Part shown: piece by piece, positions 24,986 to 34,064 of the stretch | How positions within the stretch are numbered: the stretch's first letter is position 1 | Layout of the letters: each line of letters opens with the position of its first letter | Virus record (IMG/VR): IMGVR_UViG_3300042549_004244 | Location: 1 to 46,128 of that record | Direction: 5' to 3' (one strand) | DNA length: 46,128 nucleotides | Origin: a virus | Program-made: the position numbers and the translations under genes | Notes under the pieces: generated by a model | Databases searched by the model: none | What the model saw: the letters and a program-made list of their open reading frames with translations, nothing else | What the model was told of the DNA's origin: nothing

Positions 24986-26050
24986 TTATTCTTCTATTGT
25001 TTGTAGTTTATTTAATTGTTCTTCAAATGATTCTAATCTTTTAGTTAGATATCCTTCAAATAAGTTTACTGAAATTTTTTCAAAATCTTCTTTAGTACTT
25101 AAATTTTCCGCAGTTTTGGTAATTTCTGATTCTAAATTTTCATTAATACTATCTTCTAACCAATTTTGTAAAAAATCTGCAACATAATCAACCATTTGGA
25201 TTTTATTGTTAACCCAAACACCGTTGTCTTCATTCATCCATTCAGGTACTAAATTTGGAACTAAACCAACAACCGGTATTTTACATTTCATAGATTCCAA
25301 TGGAAACGTACCATAAGAACTTGTTTCATCAATCCAAACAGATAAGAAACAGTCTTTCATTGCGTTAGCAAATTCGTCTATAGTTAACCCTCTCATATCT
25401 CTAAATGTTATCCATCTATATTGAGGGAATTTGATATAGAAACTTTTAATCATATTAACAGCCTCTCTTTGTTCTCTAGCGTGAATTGCTATAATTGGTT
25501 TTGCTGGTAATGTGTTAGGTTTAAATTTATCTGAAATAAATGGTTTTAATACATCAATTGATATACCTCTCATCAGATTTTCGATATATTCTTTTTGAGT
25601 TTCCGATGTTGTTATACATTTGTAAAACCCTAATTGAGACCATGTTTGACCTGGCTGTAGAGTTTCTAAAATATGGTCATGAGCTTGAGATAATACAATT
25701 TTACCACAAGGTAATTTTGCAATTTGACTCATAACGAACCCGTATAATTCAGGGATAACAATTAAATCTTCAGGGGCAATCTCTAAATTTTGACCTTCAA
25801 TAGTTTTATGTGGTAATGATGTCATATACTCTTCACCTAACCATTCTCCAACTCCTGTATAATCCGGAGTTTCATGTAAGATAATAGGATTATATCCATT
25901 TTTTAATAAAGTCATACCTAAATCGTATATGTAAGCAACAGAGGCTTTAGCATTACCTTTAGTGTCTTGAGTTAAAAGATAAATTCTTGATTTCTTATCT
26001 TTCATGTTTTGAATTGACTGTTCTAATTTTGTAATTTGTTCTTGTGTCAT
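24986..26050 (-). CDS. Glycosyltransferase, GT-B fold
   Basis: This 354-aa protein has a Rossmann-like N-terminal half (IYLLTQDTKGNAKASVAYIY, then LVIVPELYGFVMSQIAKLPC-like strands and SQAHDHILETLQ). In the C-terminal half SVWIDETSSYGTFPLESMKC occupies the place of the GT4 donor-sugar site with its conserved Glu (E in PLES). This is followed by KIPVVGLVPNLVPEWM. The fold and motif argue for a GT-B retaining-type transferase, but the substrate is unknown. A coiled C-terminal tail (residues about 300-354) may mediate dimerisation. It lies in the sigma-factor operon. Confidence 0.72.
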   Translation of the reverse strand: MTQEQITKLEQSIQNMKDKKSRIYLLTQDTKGNAKASVAYIYDLGMTLLKNGYNPIILHETPDYTGVGEWLGEEYMTSLPHKTIEGQNLEIAPEDLIVIPELYGFVMSQIAKLPCGKIVLSQAHDHILETLQPGQTWSQLGFYKCITTSETQKEYIENLMRGISIDVLKPFISDKFKPNTLPAKPIIAIHAREQREAVNMIKSFYIKFPQYRWITFRDMRGLTIDEFANAMKDCFLSVWIDETSSYGTFPLESMKCKIPVVGLVPNLVPEWMNEDNGVWVNNKIQMVDYVADFLQNWLEDSINENLESEITKTAENLSTKEDFEKISVNLFEGYLTKRLESFEEQLNKLQTIEE

Positions 26051-26055
26051 ATTAA

Positions 26056-26334
26056 TTAAATTTTATTTAGTAATTTTTTATATAATAAAGTATTAAAAGC
26101 TAATTTAAAGGGGATTGATAAATTGTTTGTTCCTTTAGCTCCTAATTGTTCATCAATTTCTTCTGGCTCGTCCATTATTATTTCTAACATTAACTTAATA
26201 GTTTCGTATTTAATTATACTAATGGCCGTACCTTCTGTATCACCTGATGTAATATTTTTTTTTGTTTTTATTTGGACGTAGTCATCTATTTTATCCAAAT
26301 CTACATAGTAGTTTTCTCCTAATACTTTTAACAT
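26056..26334 (-). CDS. Unknown 92-aa protein
   Basis: This small acidic protein (MLKVLGENYYVDLDKIDDYV, then EGTAISIIKYETIKLMLEII) has a central helix and a C-terminal basic helix. No family is recognised. It overlaps the upstream HAD-like gene by 7 bases, which suggests that the two act together or are at least co-translated. Confidence 0.6.
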   Translation of the reverse strand: MLKVLGENYYVDLDKIDDYVQIKTKKNITSGDTEGTAISIIKYETIKLMLEIIMDEPEEIDEQLGAKGTNNLSIPFKLAFNTLLYKKLLNKI

Positions 26335-26930
26335 TCTAAAATTTGTTTTAATTTATCGTCCAATTCTTTTATTGATTTTATAGAATGGATTGTGTTGATA
26401 TTCTCATTATATTCAGTTTCATATTTTATCAATATTTTATCTGATGGATATTCCAATAATAAGGCGGGATTCGATGTAAGTAAAATATCAATTTCGTCCC
26501 ACATTGAATTAATTGTTGAATTACTATAAAATTTTACTTTTTCCAATTGACACCCAAATTTGGATAAAAAGAATAATGATGCGGGTTTTGATTTTCCTAT
26601 TTCATCAGAAACAATTAACAAGTCATGATTATCTCTTAAAGAAATATATACTTCATTCAAATCGATAAATGTATTATATTCTGAAGATTGTGCATGCCCA
26701 AAAATTTCCATAGCAAATTCTTCATATAAAAATGAATATAGTTCATCATCATCCGGAAATGAGAAATGCTCGCTTAATGTTAAACTGTTTATTGGGTAAG
26801 TCATTTTATACTCAAATGTCTCTTCATCCTCAATACCGTCTGTCTTATCAATTAAAAATTTTTGATAAGTCTGTTCTATTTTTACTAAAGTATTTCTCAA
26901 TACCCCATTTATTTCTATACCAATTCTCAT
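26328..26930 (-). CDS. HAD-like protein with altered catalytic motif
   Basis: The overall layout is that of a small HAD phosphatase or 5'-nucleotidase: motif I at the N-terminus, motif II-like LLIVSDE near residue 108, and motif III-like GKSKPAS after it. Motif I reads GIEINGVLRNT, whereas active enzymes have (I/V)DxDGV(L/V): the nucleophile Asp is Glu and the acid/base Asp is Asn. Catalysis by the normal mechanism is therefore unlikely, and a binding or regulatory role is possible. Length 200 aa. It is the first gene after the PhoH-operon terminator. Confidence 0.65.
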   Translation of the reverse strand: MRIGIEINGVLRNTLVKIEQTYQKFLIDKTDGIEDEETFEYKMTYPINSLTLSEHFSFPDDDELYSFLYEEFAMEIFGHAQSSEYNTFIDLNEVYISLRDNHDLLIVSDEIGKSKPASLFFLSKFGCQLEKVKFYSNSTINSMWDEIDILLTSNPALLLEYPSDKILIKYETEYNENINTIHSIKSIKELDDKLKQILEC

Positions 26931-26943
26931 ATCAACAAAAGTT

Positions 26944-26990
26944 ATATAAAAAAAAAGATAAGTAAACTAAATTATGTTTACCTATCTTTT
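26944..26990 (-). terminator. Minus-strand terminator after phoH
   Basis: On the minus strand AAAAGATAGGTAAAC pairs with GTTTACTTATCTTTT (15 bp with one G-U) around an 8-base loop, followed by TTTTT. It separates the glycan/PhoH operon from the HAD-sigma operon. Confidence 0.88.
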
Positions 26991-27009
26991 ATAATGAAGT
27001 GATATAAAA

Positions 27010-27756
27010 TTAGTTTTCTTCGTACTTGTCTAGTATTCTACTAATCAATGGATTTCTAACAATATCTTTTTTATCTTTAAACTCAAAAATTGATATATAA
27101 TCACTACCTCTAAATTTTTCAATAGCGTCCCATAAACCACTGTGGGTTTTATTTTTATATTTATCTGATTGTTCAACATCACCTGATATAAAGAATTTAC
27201 TATTAAATCCAATACGGGTTAATAAAAGTTTCATTTGACTTGGGGTGGCATTTTGACCTTCTTCAAAAATTAAAATGGAGTTATCAATATTCATCCCTCT
27301 CATAAACGCTAAAGCAAATACTTCAATAACATCAATCTCTTTAAGTTTTTCTCTAGATTCTTTTCCAATAATTTTATTCAATAAATAATATGATGGGAAA
27401 ATGTACGGGTCTAATTTTTCTTCAACATTACCCGGAAGTGAACCTAATTTCTCTTCTGCCTCAACAGCGGGTCTAACAATGATGATTTTTTCGTATGGTG
27501 TGTTAGGGTCAGCAAGTAAGTCAATCGCCGCTTTCATTGTAATATAACTTTTACCAACACCTGCAGGACCAGAACAAACTGTGATTTCACTGTCAATTAA
27601 AGTGTCATAATATTTTTTTTGATTGTTGGTTAAAAACTTTTCTTTAGTTTTTCTTTTAATAATTTGGTTAATTAATTCTTTCTTATTAACCGGTTTACTT
27701 GTGGTTTCGGGTGTCGGTGTCGGTTTAGTGTTTTTTGATTTGCTGTATGTAGCCAT
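27010..27756 (-). CDS. phoH: PhoH-like P-loop ATPase
   Basis: This is a PhoH-family nucleotide-binding protein, an ATPase/helicase-like fold common in phages whose role is unresolved; RNA metabolism has been proposed. Walker A is GPAGVGKS (63-70) and Walker B is ILIFEEGQN (161-169). The family usually has DEAQN there, so the first Asp is Glu and Ala is Gly. LPGNVEEKLDPYI and FISGDVEQSD are also family signatures. The N-terminal 40 residues are basic and Thr/Pro-rich and probably disordered. It is the last gene of the long minus-strand operon and is followed by a strong terminator. Length 248 aa is typical for viral forms. Confidence 0.92.
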   Translation of the reverse strand: MATYSKSKNTKPTPTPETTSKPVNKKELINQIIKRKTKEKFLTNNQKKYYDTLIDSEITVCSGPAGVGKSYITMKAAIDLLADPNTPYEKIIIVRPAVEAEEKLGSLPGNVEEKLDPYIFPSYYLLNKIIGKESREKLKEIDVIEVFALAFMRGMNIDNSILIFEEGQNATPSQMKLLLTRIGFNSKFFISGDVEQSDKYKNKTHSGLWDAIEKFRGSDYISIFEFKDKKDIVRNPLISRILDKYEEN

Positions 27757-27774
27757 TTAAAATGTTTTAGTTGT

Positions 27775-28506
27775 TTAGTTAATAAAATCTCCTTTACCTT
27801 GTCGTGCTCTAACACCTAATTGGTTTGCAAACCAACCTTTATATTGTCCGTAACAATTAGTAAAATGACATTGTCCTATTTGTGTGTATAATTTTTCAAA
27901 AACATTTCTATCTAAATCTTTTGTATGTGGATAAGGGTACCATAAATTTGTTTGTGTAAAAGCGTTTTTTCTAAAAGATACTTGAGAACTATCAACTTTA
28001 CACGATGGATGAATTGGTGAAGTGTAATCATTTAAATTTGAAGTGTTAAACGTTTTATTACTTGGTTTTTCAGTTGATTCTAAATAATGTTGTGTTTCTG
28101 GATTAAAGAATTTAACATGAGAATATCCCCACATTTTATCAGGATTTTCTGTATAAAATTTATTAAGATTTTCCATATAATTAGGAAATAGTGCGTCATC
28201 ATCACATATTAATATAATGATATCAGCGTCTGTGTTTTGTATCGCTTCGTTAACGTACTTACCAAATATTGACCCACCTATCTTAACTTTTTCATCATCA
28301 GACATTAATATTGGTGTGTAATTTATTTTAGATTTATCAAATCCAAAATTTAAAAAAGTTTCTTTAAAAGAATCATCTCCGGAATCATCAACAAATGTTA
28401 AATGCCAATTATCGTAAGTAGATTTTAGTATGGACTCTAGTGCATTTAAGACAATTTTTGGTCTTTTATAATACGCGATAATCAGTTCAAATTTTAAATT
28501 ATTCAT
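27775..28506 (-). CDS. Glycosyltransferase GT2, tandem paralogue A
   Basis: The N-terminus FELIIAYYKRPKIVLNALES, VDDSGDDSF and the metal site LICDDDALFPNYM show a GT-A family 2 transferase. It is highly similar to the next gene upstream through about residue 140 and again in the last 40 residues, including CYGQYKGWFANQLGVRAR. The central acceptor region differs (FNTSNLNDYTSPIHPSCKVD). I place the start at 28506 to match the paralogue; an ATG two codons earlier (28512) is also possible. Length 243 aa. The product probably modifies the same glycan as its twin, but at a different linkage or acceptor (inference). Confidence 0.85.
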   Translation of the reverse strand: MNNLKFELIIAYYKRPKIVLNALESILKSTYDNWHLTFVDDSGDDSFKETFLNFGFDKSKINYTPILMSDDEKVKIGGSIFGKYVNEAIQNTDADIIILICDDDALFPNYMENLNKFYTENPDKMWGYSHVKFFNPETQHYLESTEKPSNKTFNTSNLNDYTSPIHPSCKVDSSQVSFRKNAFTQTNLWYPYPHTKDLDRNVFEKLYTQIGQCHFTNCYGQYKGWFANQLGVRARQGKGDFIN

Positions 28507-28518
28507 ATTCATTTTTTA

Positions 28519-29250
28519 TTATTTTATAAATGTACCTATTTTTTTTCTAACTCTAACCCCTAATTGATTTGCAAACCAACCTTTATATTGCCCATAGCAA
28601 TTTGTGAACTCGCATAATCCCCAAACCTTAAACATATTACGAAAAACATGAGCGTCTAAACTTACAGTATATGGATGTGGGTACCAAACATTACCATCAG
28701 TGAACGCTGTTTTTCTAAAAGAAATTTGAGAACTATCAATTTTATTGACCGGCATTATTGGGATTGTTAAAGCATTTAAATCTGAAAACCCCAAAGATTT
28801 ATCTCCGTTAATTTTTGTTGATTTACTATAATGTTCAATTTCAGGGTTGTAAAATTCAACATGACAATATCCCCACATCTTTTCAGGATTTTCATTATAA
28901 AATTTATTTAAATTTTCCATGTAATCGGGGAATATGGCATCGTCATCACATATTAATATAATAATATCGGCATCGGTATTTTGAATAGAGTCGTTAACGT
29001 ATTTACCAAATATCGAACCTCCTATATTATTTTTTTCGTCATCAGACATTAATATTGGGGAGTATGTTATTTTAGTAGAATCAAAACCATAATTTAAAAA
29101 GGTCTCCTTAAAAGAGTCGTCACCGGAATCATCGACGAATGTTAAATGCCAATTGTCATATGTAGATTTTAATATAGATTCTAAAGCGTTTAAAACAATT
29201 TTAGGACGTTTATAGTAGGCTATAATAAGTTCAAATTTTAAGTTATTCAT
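28519..29250 (-). CDS. Glycosyltransferase GT2, tandem paralogue B
   Basis: This is a family 2 GT-A transferase with the same opening FELIIAYYKRPKIVLNALES, the nucleotide motif VDDSGDDSF and the metal motif LICDDDAIFPDYM. It differs from its twin in the acceptor-binding middle (DKSLGFSDLNALTIPIMPVN) and ends CYGQYKGWFANQLGVRVR. It overlaps the GNAT gene by 8 bases. The two copies are adjacent and in the same orientation, so they arose by tandem duplication. The substrate is unknown. Confidence 0.87.
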   Translation of the reverse strand: MNNLKFELIIAYYKRPKIVLNALESILKSTYDNWHLTFVDDSGDDSFKETFLNYGFDSTKITYSPILMSDDEKNNIGGSIFGKYVNDSIQNTDADIIILICDDDAIFPDYMENLNKFYNENPEKMWGYCHVEFYNPEIEHYSKSTKINGDKSLGFSDLNALTIPIMPVNKIDSSQISFRKTAFTDGNVWYPHPYTVSLDAHVFRNMFKVWGLCEFTNCYGQYKGWFANQLGVRVRKKIGTFIK

Positions 29251-29725
29251 ATTCGTTTTTTAATATTGACATAATAATGGAATCAATCCATTGATTATTT
29301 TTATAAACTTCTTGACGTTTAACACCTTCGGTTACGAACCCAAGTTTCTTATATAAATTTAATGCAATTATGTTATTAGACAATACTTCTAAACTTATTT
29401 TATTCAGGTTATATGATTCAAACAAAAAAGGTATAAATTTTTCATAAGATAATTTACCCAAACCTTTACCTTTAAATTTTGGTGAAATGTCAGCACCAAT
29501 GTAAATATTTTTATTTACTTCAGAATAATTGGACAATCTAAAATACCCAATTTTTTCATCATCTAACGTAATAATATAAAAGTCCGGATTATATTTGTGA
29601 AACCATTGTTTGGTTTCTTCTAATGTAAATTTTCTACTATCATGTAAAAATTCTTCACAATATTCATTTCTTACATCGTTTAAAAATTGTAAATCGTCTT
29701 CTTCTAATTTTTTAAATTTTATCAT
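29243..29725 (-). CDS. GNAT N-acetyltransferase
   Basis: This 160-aa protein has the full GNAT layout: KLEEDDLQFLNDVRNEYCEE, YIITLDDEKIGYFRLSN and NKNIYIGADISPKFKGKGLG. The last holds the acetyl-CoA pyrophosphate-binding loop (R/Q-x-x-G-x-G/A variant KFKGKGLG). Then come NIIALNLYKKLGFVTEGVKR and an end strand. It resembles RimJ/RimL and sugar-amine acetyltransferases such as PseH/WecD types. Next to a DegT aminotransferase in the same operon, N-acetylation of an amino sugar is the natural guess (inference); protein acetylation is the alternative. The start overlaps the upstream stop (TAATG). Confidence 0.87.
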   Translation of the reverse strand: MIKFKKLEEDDLQFLNDVRNEYCEEFLHDSRKFTLEETKQWFHKYNPDFYIITLDDEKIGYFRLSNYSEVNKNIYIGADISPKFKGKGLGKLSYEKFIPFLFESYNLNKISLEVLSNNIIALNLYKKLGFVTEGVKRQEVYKNNQWIDSIIMSILKNEYE

Positions 29726-30426
29726 TATTCTAAAATTGGTTTTATTAATTCTCCACCGGTTTCATTTCCATAAACAACAATACTATCATCAAATTTTAAA
29801 AATTTTGAAAAGTATTTTTCACAAATATCAACACACTTTAAGTTTTTAAAATTATTTAAAAAGTTAACTTGGTTAATTTCCGCATTTCTATAATCATAAC
29901 TATTAGTAAGTACAAATAATTCTTTTGTGTTATTATAATAATCTTTTATTATGTTATAGGTGATAAAACCATTTGAAATTGCCGCATGATTTCTCATAAA
30001 TAATTGACAAACATATATAACATCGGAATTAAAAAATTCTATAAATTTTTTATGGAAATTATTGTCACAAGGTATATAATCATCTTCACAAAGAAATGCG
30101 TGTAATGATGGGGTATTTAAATTTATTTGGTGGATTAATGAATCGTTCCACGCACCATAAGAATAATTTGAATTACCCCTTCCTATGATAATAATTTTAT
30201 CGGAGAAGGGGTATTCATTTTTAATACTTGTAATGGATTCTAAATCTTTATCAGTCGAATTATTAATTACTAAAACTACGTTATTAATATCGTTTAAAAC
30301 TGTTTCATTATTTTTTATAAAATCTAAATGTTTTTTAACAAAAAAATATCTATCAGATAATAATAATGAATTGGTTATGTTAACTCGTCTTTCTCCAAAA
30401 TAAAAACAAACTATATAATCAAACAT
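29725..30426 (-). CDS. Probable glycosyltransferase (GT-A-like)
   Basis: This 233-aa protein opens FDYIVCFYFGERRVNITNSL. It continues with VVLVINNSTDKDLESITSIK, a nucleotide-binding-like strand pair IIIGRGNSNYSYGAWNDSLI, and HAFLCEDDYIPCDNNF, in which EDD sits where GT-A enzymes have DxD. The rest (LFMRNHAAISNGFITYNIIK) fits the acceptor half. The match to a named family is weak, so the call rests on the layout and on the operon, which is full of transferases. Confidence 0.6.
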   Translation of the reverse strand: MFDYIVCFYFGERRVNITNSLLLSDRYFFVKKHLDFIKNNETVLNDINNVVLVINNSTDKDLESITSIKNEYPFSDKIIIIGRGNSNYSYGAWNDSLIHQINLNTPSLHAFLCEDDYIPCDNNFHKKFIEFFNSDVIYVCQLFMRNHAAISNGFITYNIIKDYYNNTKELFVLTNSYDYRNAEINQVNFLNNFKNLKCVDICEKYFSKFLKFDDSIVVYGNETGGELIKPILE

Positions 30427-30430
30427 TTTT

Positions 30431-31378
30431 TTAACTTATTTTAAAATATTGTTCAAACCATAATGGGTGAAAGTTTATATCTTTATCAAATACTTTTTCC
30501 CAATTATTGTACAATGGATATTTATTATATTCCATATCTAAATCTTTATATCGTTGTTGATTATAAAAATTATCTGACAACTGATTAATTTTTTTATAAT
30601 AATTTGTCACTTGTCCAATATTCATTTCTTGAAATGATGCGATGTTAATAAATAAATCAAAACATTTATCTTCAAAATCTTCTAACTTATTTGGTGTATA
30701 AAAATTTATACTTGGATTTTCTAAAAGTGATTTTTTGGTTGTAAAATTATTTTGTTTAGTTTCCTGATACTTAAATACTTTAACATGTTTAACATTATTG
30801 TACAAATAATCAGATGATATTAATAAAGTATGTGGGATATCAAATATATTATAAGATATTTTATTATTAATCTGAGTTAAATAATACCCAACTCGACCCC
30901 ATCCAGCACCTACTTCACAAATAGTCATAGGTTTGTTTAATAAATCAGGATTACATTCCAAAATAGTCATAATCGTATCTAAAGAAATTAAGTAATCCCA
31001 ATTAATTAATTTACTTTCTCTATCTTTAGGTCTTCCATCAATTTTTTCAGATGGGTTGTAATCTAAATCAGAATTACCTGATGGCAAAGCGGTTGTTAGA
31101 GTTAATATATTGTGTTTGTCTTTTAATTTTAAATAGCTATAGTAACTCCATAATGCGGACTGAAATGACAATCCAACATTATCAAAAATAAACGAAAATA
31201 AACTATTATACCTTATTTGGTTTTGAACATTATTAATACCAATTTCATTGAAAAATATCTCAAATTGGTGTGATAAACTTTCCCATAAAACATTACTAGG
31301 TTTATATTCTTGAATTTTAGAATTATTTAAATCCAAAATCATTTCATTCAATAGATTTCTTTGTTCTTGTATCATCAT
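30431..31378 (-). CDS. Putative sugar O-methyltransferase
   Basis: I use the ATG at 31378 (MMIQEQRNLLNEMI), just after the aminotransferase stop; a longer frame starts inside that gene. The 315-aa product has a helical N-terminus (KPSNVLWESLSHQFEIFFNE), the SAM-binding motif I ICEVGAGWGRVGYYLTQ, and YNIFDIPHTLLISSDYLY. FDLFINIASFQEMNIGQVTN and NFYNQQ follow. This pattern fits the family annotated as putative sugar O-methyltransferases in polysaccharide loci. It would methylate a sugar made or transferred by neighbouring genes. Substrate specificity is not readable. Confidence 0.78.
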   Translation of the reverse strand: MMIQEQRNLLNEMILDLNNSKIQEYKPSNVLWESLSHQFEIFFNEIGINNVQNQIRYNSLFSFIFDNVGLSFQSALWSYYSYLKLKDKHNILTLTTALPSGNSDLDYNPSEKIDGRPKDRESKLINWDYLISLDTIMTILECNPDLLNKPMTICEVGAGWGRVGYYLTQINNKISYNIFDIPHTLLISSDYLYNNVKHVKVFKYQETKQNNFTTKKSLLENPSINFYTPNKLEDFEDKCFDLFINIASFQEMNIGQVTNYYKKINQLSDNFYNQQRYKDLDMEYNKYPLYNNWEKVFDKDINFHPLWFEQYFKIS

Positions 31379-31379
31379 A

Positions 31380-32528
31380 TTACCATCCTTTTTTAATGCA
31401 ATCCACAATGTATTGTCTATCCTCATCAGTAACCCACCATCCAACAGGAATTGAAACTACTTTACCAATTATTTTATCTAATGTAGGTAATGATGATTTA
31501 TAATCAGAAACACAAGTATGTTTATCGTTTCTTTCGTGAACTTGAGATACTACAATACCACAGTCTTTCATGTGTTTATAAAAACCGTCTCTATTTTCAA
31601 CTAACATACTATAAATCCAAAACGCGGATTCATGACCTTCATGTCTTGTTAATGTTGTTAATCCCGGAATATTTTGTAGATTCTCATCATAAAATTTTGC
31701 GTTAGACTGGTGTTTACTAACAATTTCATCTGCGTGTTTTAAATTTTCCATACCAACTGTTGCGCAAACATCGTTCATATGAAATTTAAATCCCCATTCT
31801 TGAATATCTGCTTCACATCTAAAATCTTTTCTATTTGAATTTCTGTCGATACCGTACCATCTTAATAATTTTGCTCTATCATATAATTCTTGATGAGGTA
31901 ATAATAATAGACCACCATCGATAGCTGTGATATGTTTAATCGCTTGTAAACTATACATAGTCATGTTACCATGATTCCCAATATGTTTTCCTTTATATTT
32001 TGAACCGAATGAGTGAGCACCATCTTCAATAACCGCCGGTTTAAACCCGTATAACTCAAAACATTTATTTTGAATTTCTTTAATTCTATCTAAATCATTT
32101 GGATAACCACCCCAATGTACTAACATAATGGCTTTAGTTTTTGGACTTATTTTTCTTGACAAGTCATCTAAATCCATATTTAATGTTGTTGGGTCAACAT
32201 CTACCCATTTAATATTTAAATTGTTTGCTAAAATTGGGAAATTTGATGCTGTACACGTTAATGATGTTGCTAATACCTCATCACCATCTTCTAATCCTGG
32301 CCATTTACCTGAAGATTTTTTTAGTAAATCTAAGGCTAGATGAAGTCCACTAGTCCCGGAGTTTAATGTTACAATGTAATCTTTCATAAAGAAATCTTGT
32401 AATTTAGCCTCAAATTGCTCAACTTTTTCACCTTGACCAATATATCCACTGTTTAATACTTTAGAAACCTCTGGGGCTGCATTTTCAGACATAAACACTT
32501 TGAATAGTTGTATTGTTTCTCTTTTCAT
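31380..32528 (-). CDS. DegT/DnrJ/EryC1-type sugar aminotransferase
   Basis: This is a PLP-dependent enzyme that converts a nucleotide-linked keto sugar to an amino sugar. Family motifs are present: SGYIGQGEKVEQFE, TLNSGTSGLHLALDLL (57-70), the cofactor Asp in VIEDGAHSFG (D169, with H172), and the Schiff-base Lys in YSLQAIKHITAIDGG (K198). RWYGIDRN and GFKFHMNDVCATVGM complete the fold. Length 382 aa is typical. It pairs with the downstream methyltransferase and GNAT in the operon, suggesting synthesis of an N-acetylated, possibly methylated amino sugar. No dehydratase for the keto substrate is seen in this window, so the host or another phage region must supply it. Confidence 0.92.
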   Translation of the reverse strand: MKRETIQLFKVFMSENAAPEVSKVLNSGYIGQGEKVEQFEAKLQDFFMKDYIVTLNSGTSGLHLALDLLKKSSGKWPGLEDGDEVLATSLTCTASNFPILANNLNIKWVDVDPTTLNMDLDDLSRKISPKTKAIMLVHWGGYPNDLDRIKEIQNKCFELYGFKPAVIEDGAHSFGSKYKGKHIGNHGNMTMYSLQAIKHITAIDGGLLLLPHQELYDRAKLLRWYGIDRNSNRKDFRCEADIQEWGFKFHMNDVCATVGMENLKHADEIVSKHQSNAKFYDENLQNIPGLTTLTRHEGHESAFWIYSMLVENRDGFYKHMKDCGIVVSQVHERNDKHTCVSDYKSSLPTLDKIIGKVVSIPVGWWVTDEDRQYIVDCIKKGW

Positions 32529-32550
32529 TTTTAATTATTTTTTTATTTAT

Positions 32551-34062
32551 TTATTTTATTATTTGTATGTGTGTTTTAATTTTATCAAAATTTTGAATAA
32601 TAAAAGGAGTTAATGTTTTACTAAAATCAATAACAAATTTATTTGTCTTTTCATTATCATCATTTCGTGTTTTACTTTCATAGTGGTAAGCAACTAAATC
32701 ACTATTACAATAATTATCAAGACCTAACGTTAAACATTTTAAATTTAATTCAACATCTTCTAAACAAGATAAATAATTTTCATTAAAAAATCCACATTTT
32801 ATAAAAGTTTCTTTTTTAATCATAAGTAAAGCTGCGGTAGACCCTAAAAGTTTGCGATTATTAATTGCGTGATTATAATATGTAGTTATACCGTAATGAG
32901 ATAATTTTATTGAGTTATTTTTATCAATAACACAAATAATACCATCATGTTGTACAGTGTTATCTTCAAAATGTAATCTACAACCAACTGTACCAACTTT
33001 TGGGGTTGTTTTAAAAATATTTAACATTCCGTAAATAACATTATTTAATAATTTAGTATCATTATTACAAAATAATAAATATTCATAATTATCATTTAGA
33101 TAATTTTTTACAACATCATTATTAATTTTTGCAAAATTATAGTAATCATATTCTATAAGAGTTATGTTATTATATTCTTTTATATTGTTTTTTAAACTAT
33201 TTTTTTCTTCGTCCGTTGAACCGGTGTCGGCAATAAAAATGTTAAATAAATTAGAATTACAATGTTGATAAAACGAATCAACACAATCCTTTAACATTTT
33301 AATGTTACCCTTTGTTGGTATAATAATTGCGACTTTACCAATATTTTTAATTGGTTTTTCTTTTATTTCCGGAACATAAATTTTTTCAGGTTTTAAATCT
33401 AATGGTAATATATTTCCCCACTTCTCAATAAATTTATCTTTACTCTCCCAAAATTCTTGATTTGGCTGACCAACAGATTGATGTGTAATTTCAAAAGAAG
33501 ATGTTACACCAATTTTAACTCCTTCTAAATAATTTGGAACGCAAAATAAATGGTCATAAAAATGAAATCTACCAATAGTTTCATCAAATCTATGGTTAAT
33601 TTTTGTCTTATCAAATGATATAAATAATCCATCAATAGTTACCACAGGAATCAAAAATGGTAATTTTGCGGAATATTTACTTAACCACTTATTTTGTCCA
33701 TCAGGGTGATGATAAACTTGACCAACCATTGTTTGTTGCATACGTTCCCAATATACCCCCGATTCAGGGAAATAACAAGAACCAGCCTTTCCAATAATAC
33801 CATAGTCAGAATTATCAATAAAATCTTTTAATAATTTTTTACCCCAACCATTTTCTAATTTGATGTCATTATGACAACAAACGACAATATCAAAAATTGA
33901 CTGAGATATACCTTTATTGTAAATCTCAGACAAACTAAATTCATTATTATTTTGAAACTCTAAAACTTGAACATTTTTTAACCCAACCGTTTGTAACAAA
34001 TGTTGTTTAAATTTGTTATTATATTGTTCGTCTTTATGAGTTGAATATACTATTGTAATCAT
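32551..34062 (-). CDS. Bifunctional glycosyltransferase with two GT2 modules
   Basis: Residues 1-225 (MITIVYSTHKDEQYNNKFKQ, then DIVVCCHNDIKLENGWGKKL and FHFYDHLFCVPNYLEGVKIG) look like the StrF-type GT2 subgroup. Residues from about 243 on (VAIIIPTKGNIKMLKDCVDS, IADTGSTDEEK, LLFCNNDTKLLNNVIYGMLN, SCLEDVELNLKCLTLG) form a second, more canonical GT2 domain with ED near the active site. Two modules in one chain often add two different sugars or build an alternating polymer. Length 503 aa. It lies in the middle of the glycan operon, between the GDPD-like gene and the aminotransferase. Confidence 0.85.
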   Translation of the reverse strand: MITIVYSTHKDEQYNNKFKQHLLQTVGLKNVQVLEFQNNNEFSLSEIYNKGISQSIFDIVVCCHNDIKLENGWGKKLLKDFIDNSDYGIIGKAGSCYFPESGVYWERMQQTMVGQVYHHPDGQNKWLSKYSAKLPFLIPVVTIDGLFISFDKTKINHRFDETIGRFHFYDHLFCVPNYLEGVKIGVTSSFEITHQSVGQPNQEFWESKDKFIEKWGNILPLDLKPEKIYVPEIKEKPIKNIGKVAIIIPTKGNIKMLKDCVDSFYQHCNSNLFNIFIADTGSTDEEKNSLKNNIKEYNNITLIEYDYYNFAKINNDVVKNYLNDNYEYLLFCNNDTKLLNNVIYGMLNIFKTTPKVGTVGCRLHFEDNTVQHDGIICVIDKNNSIKLSHYGITTYYNHAINNRKLLGSTAALLMIKKETFIKCGFFNENYLSCLEDVELNLKCLTLGLDNYCNSDLVAYHYESKTRNDDNEKTNKFVIDFSKTLTPFIIQNFDKIKTHIQIIK

Positions 34063-34064
34063 TT

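Noticed and set aside
30431-31444. Longer start of the methyltransferase inside the aminotransferase gene
   Set aside because: The extra residues are the overlapping frame of the aminotransferase C-terminus; the ATG at 31378 follows the stop directly.
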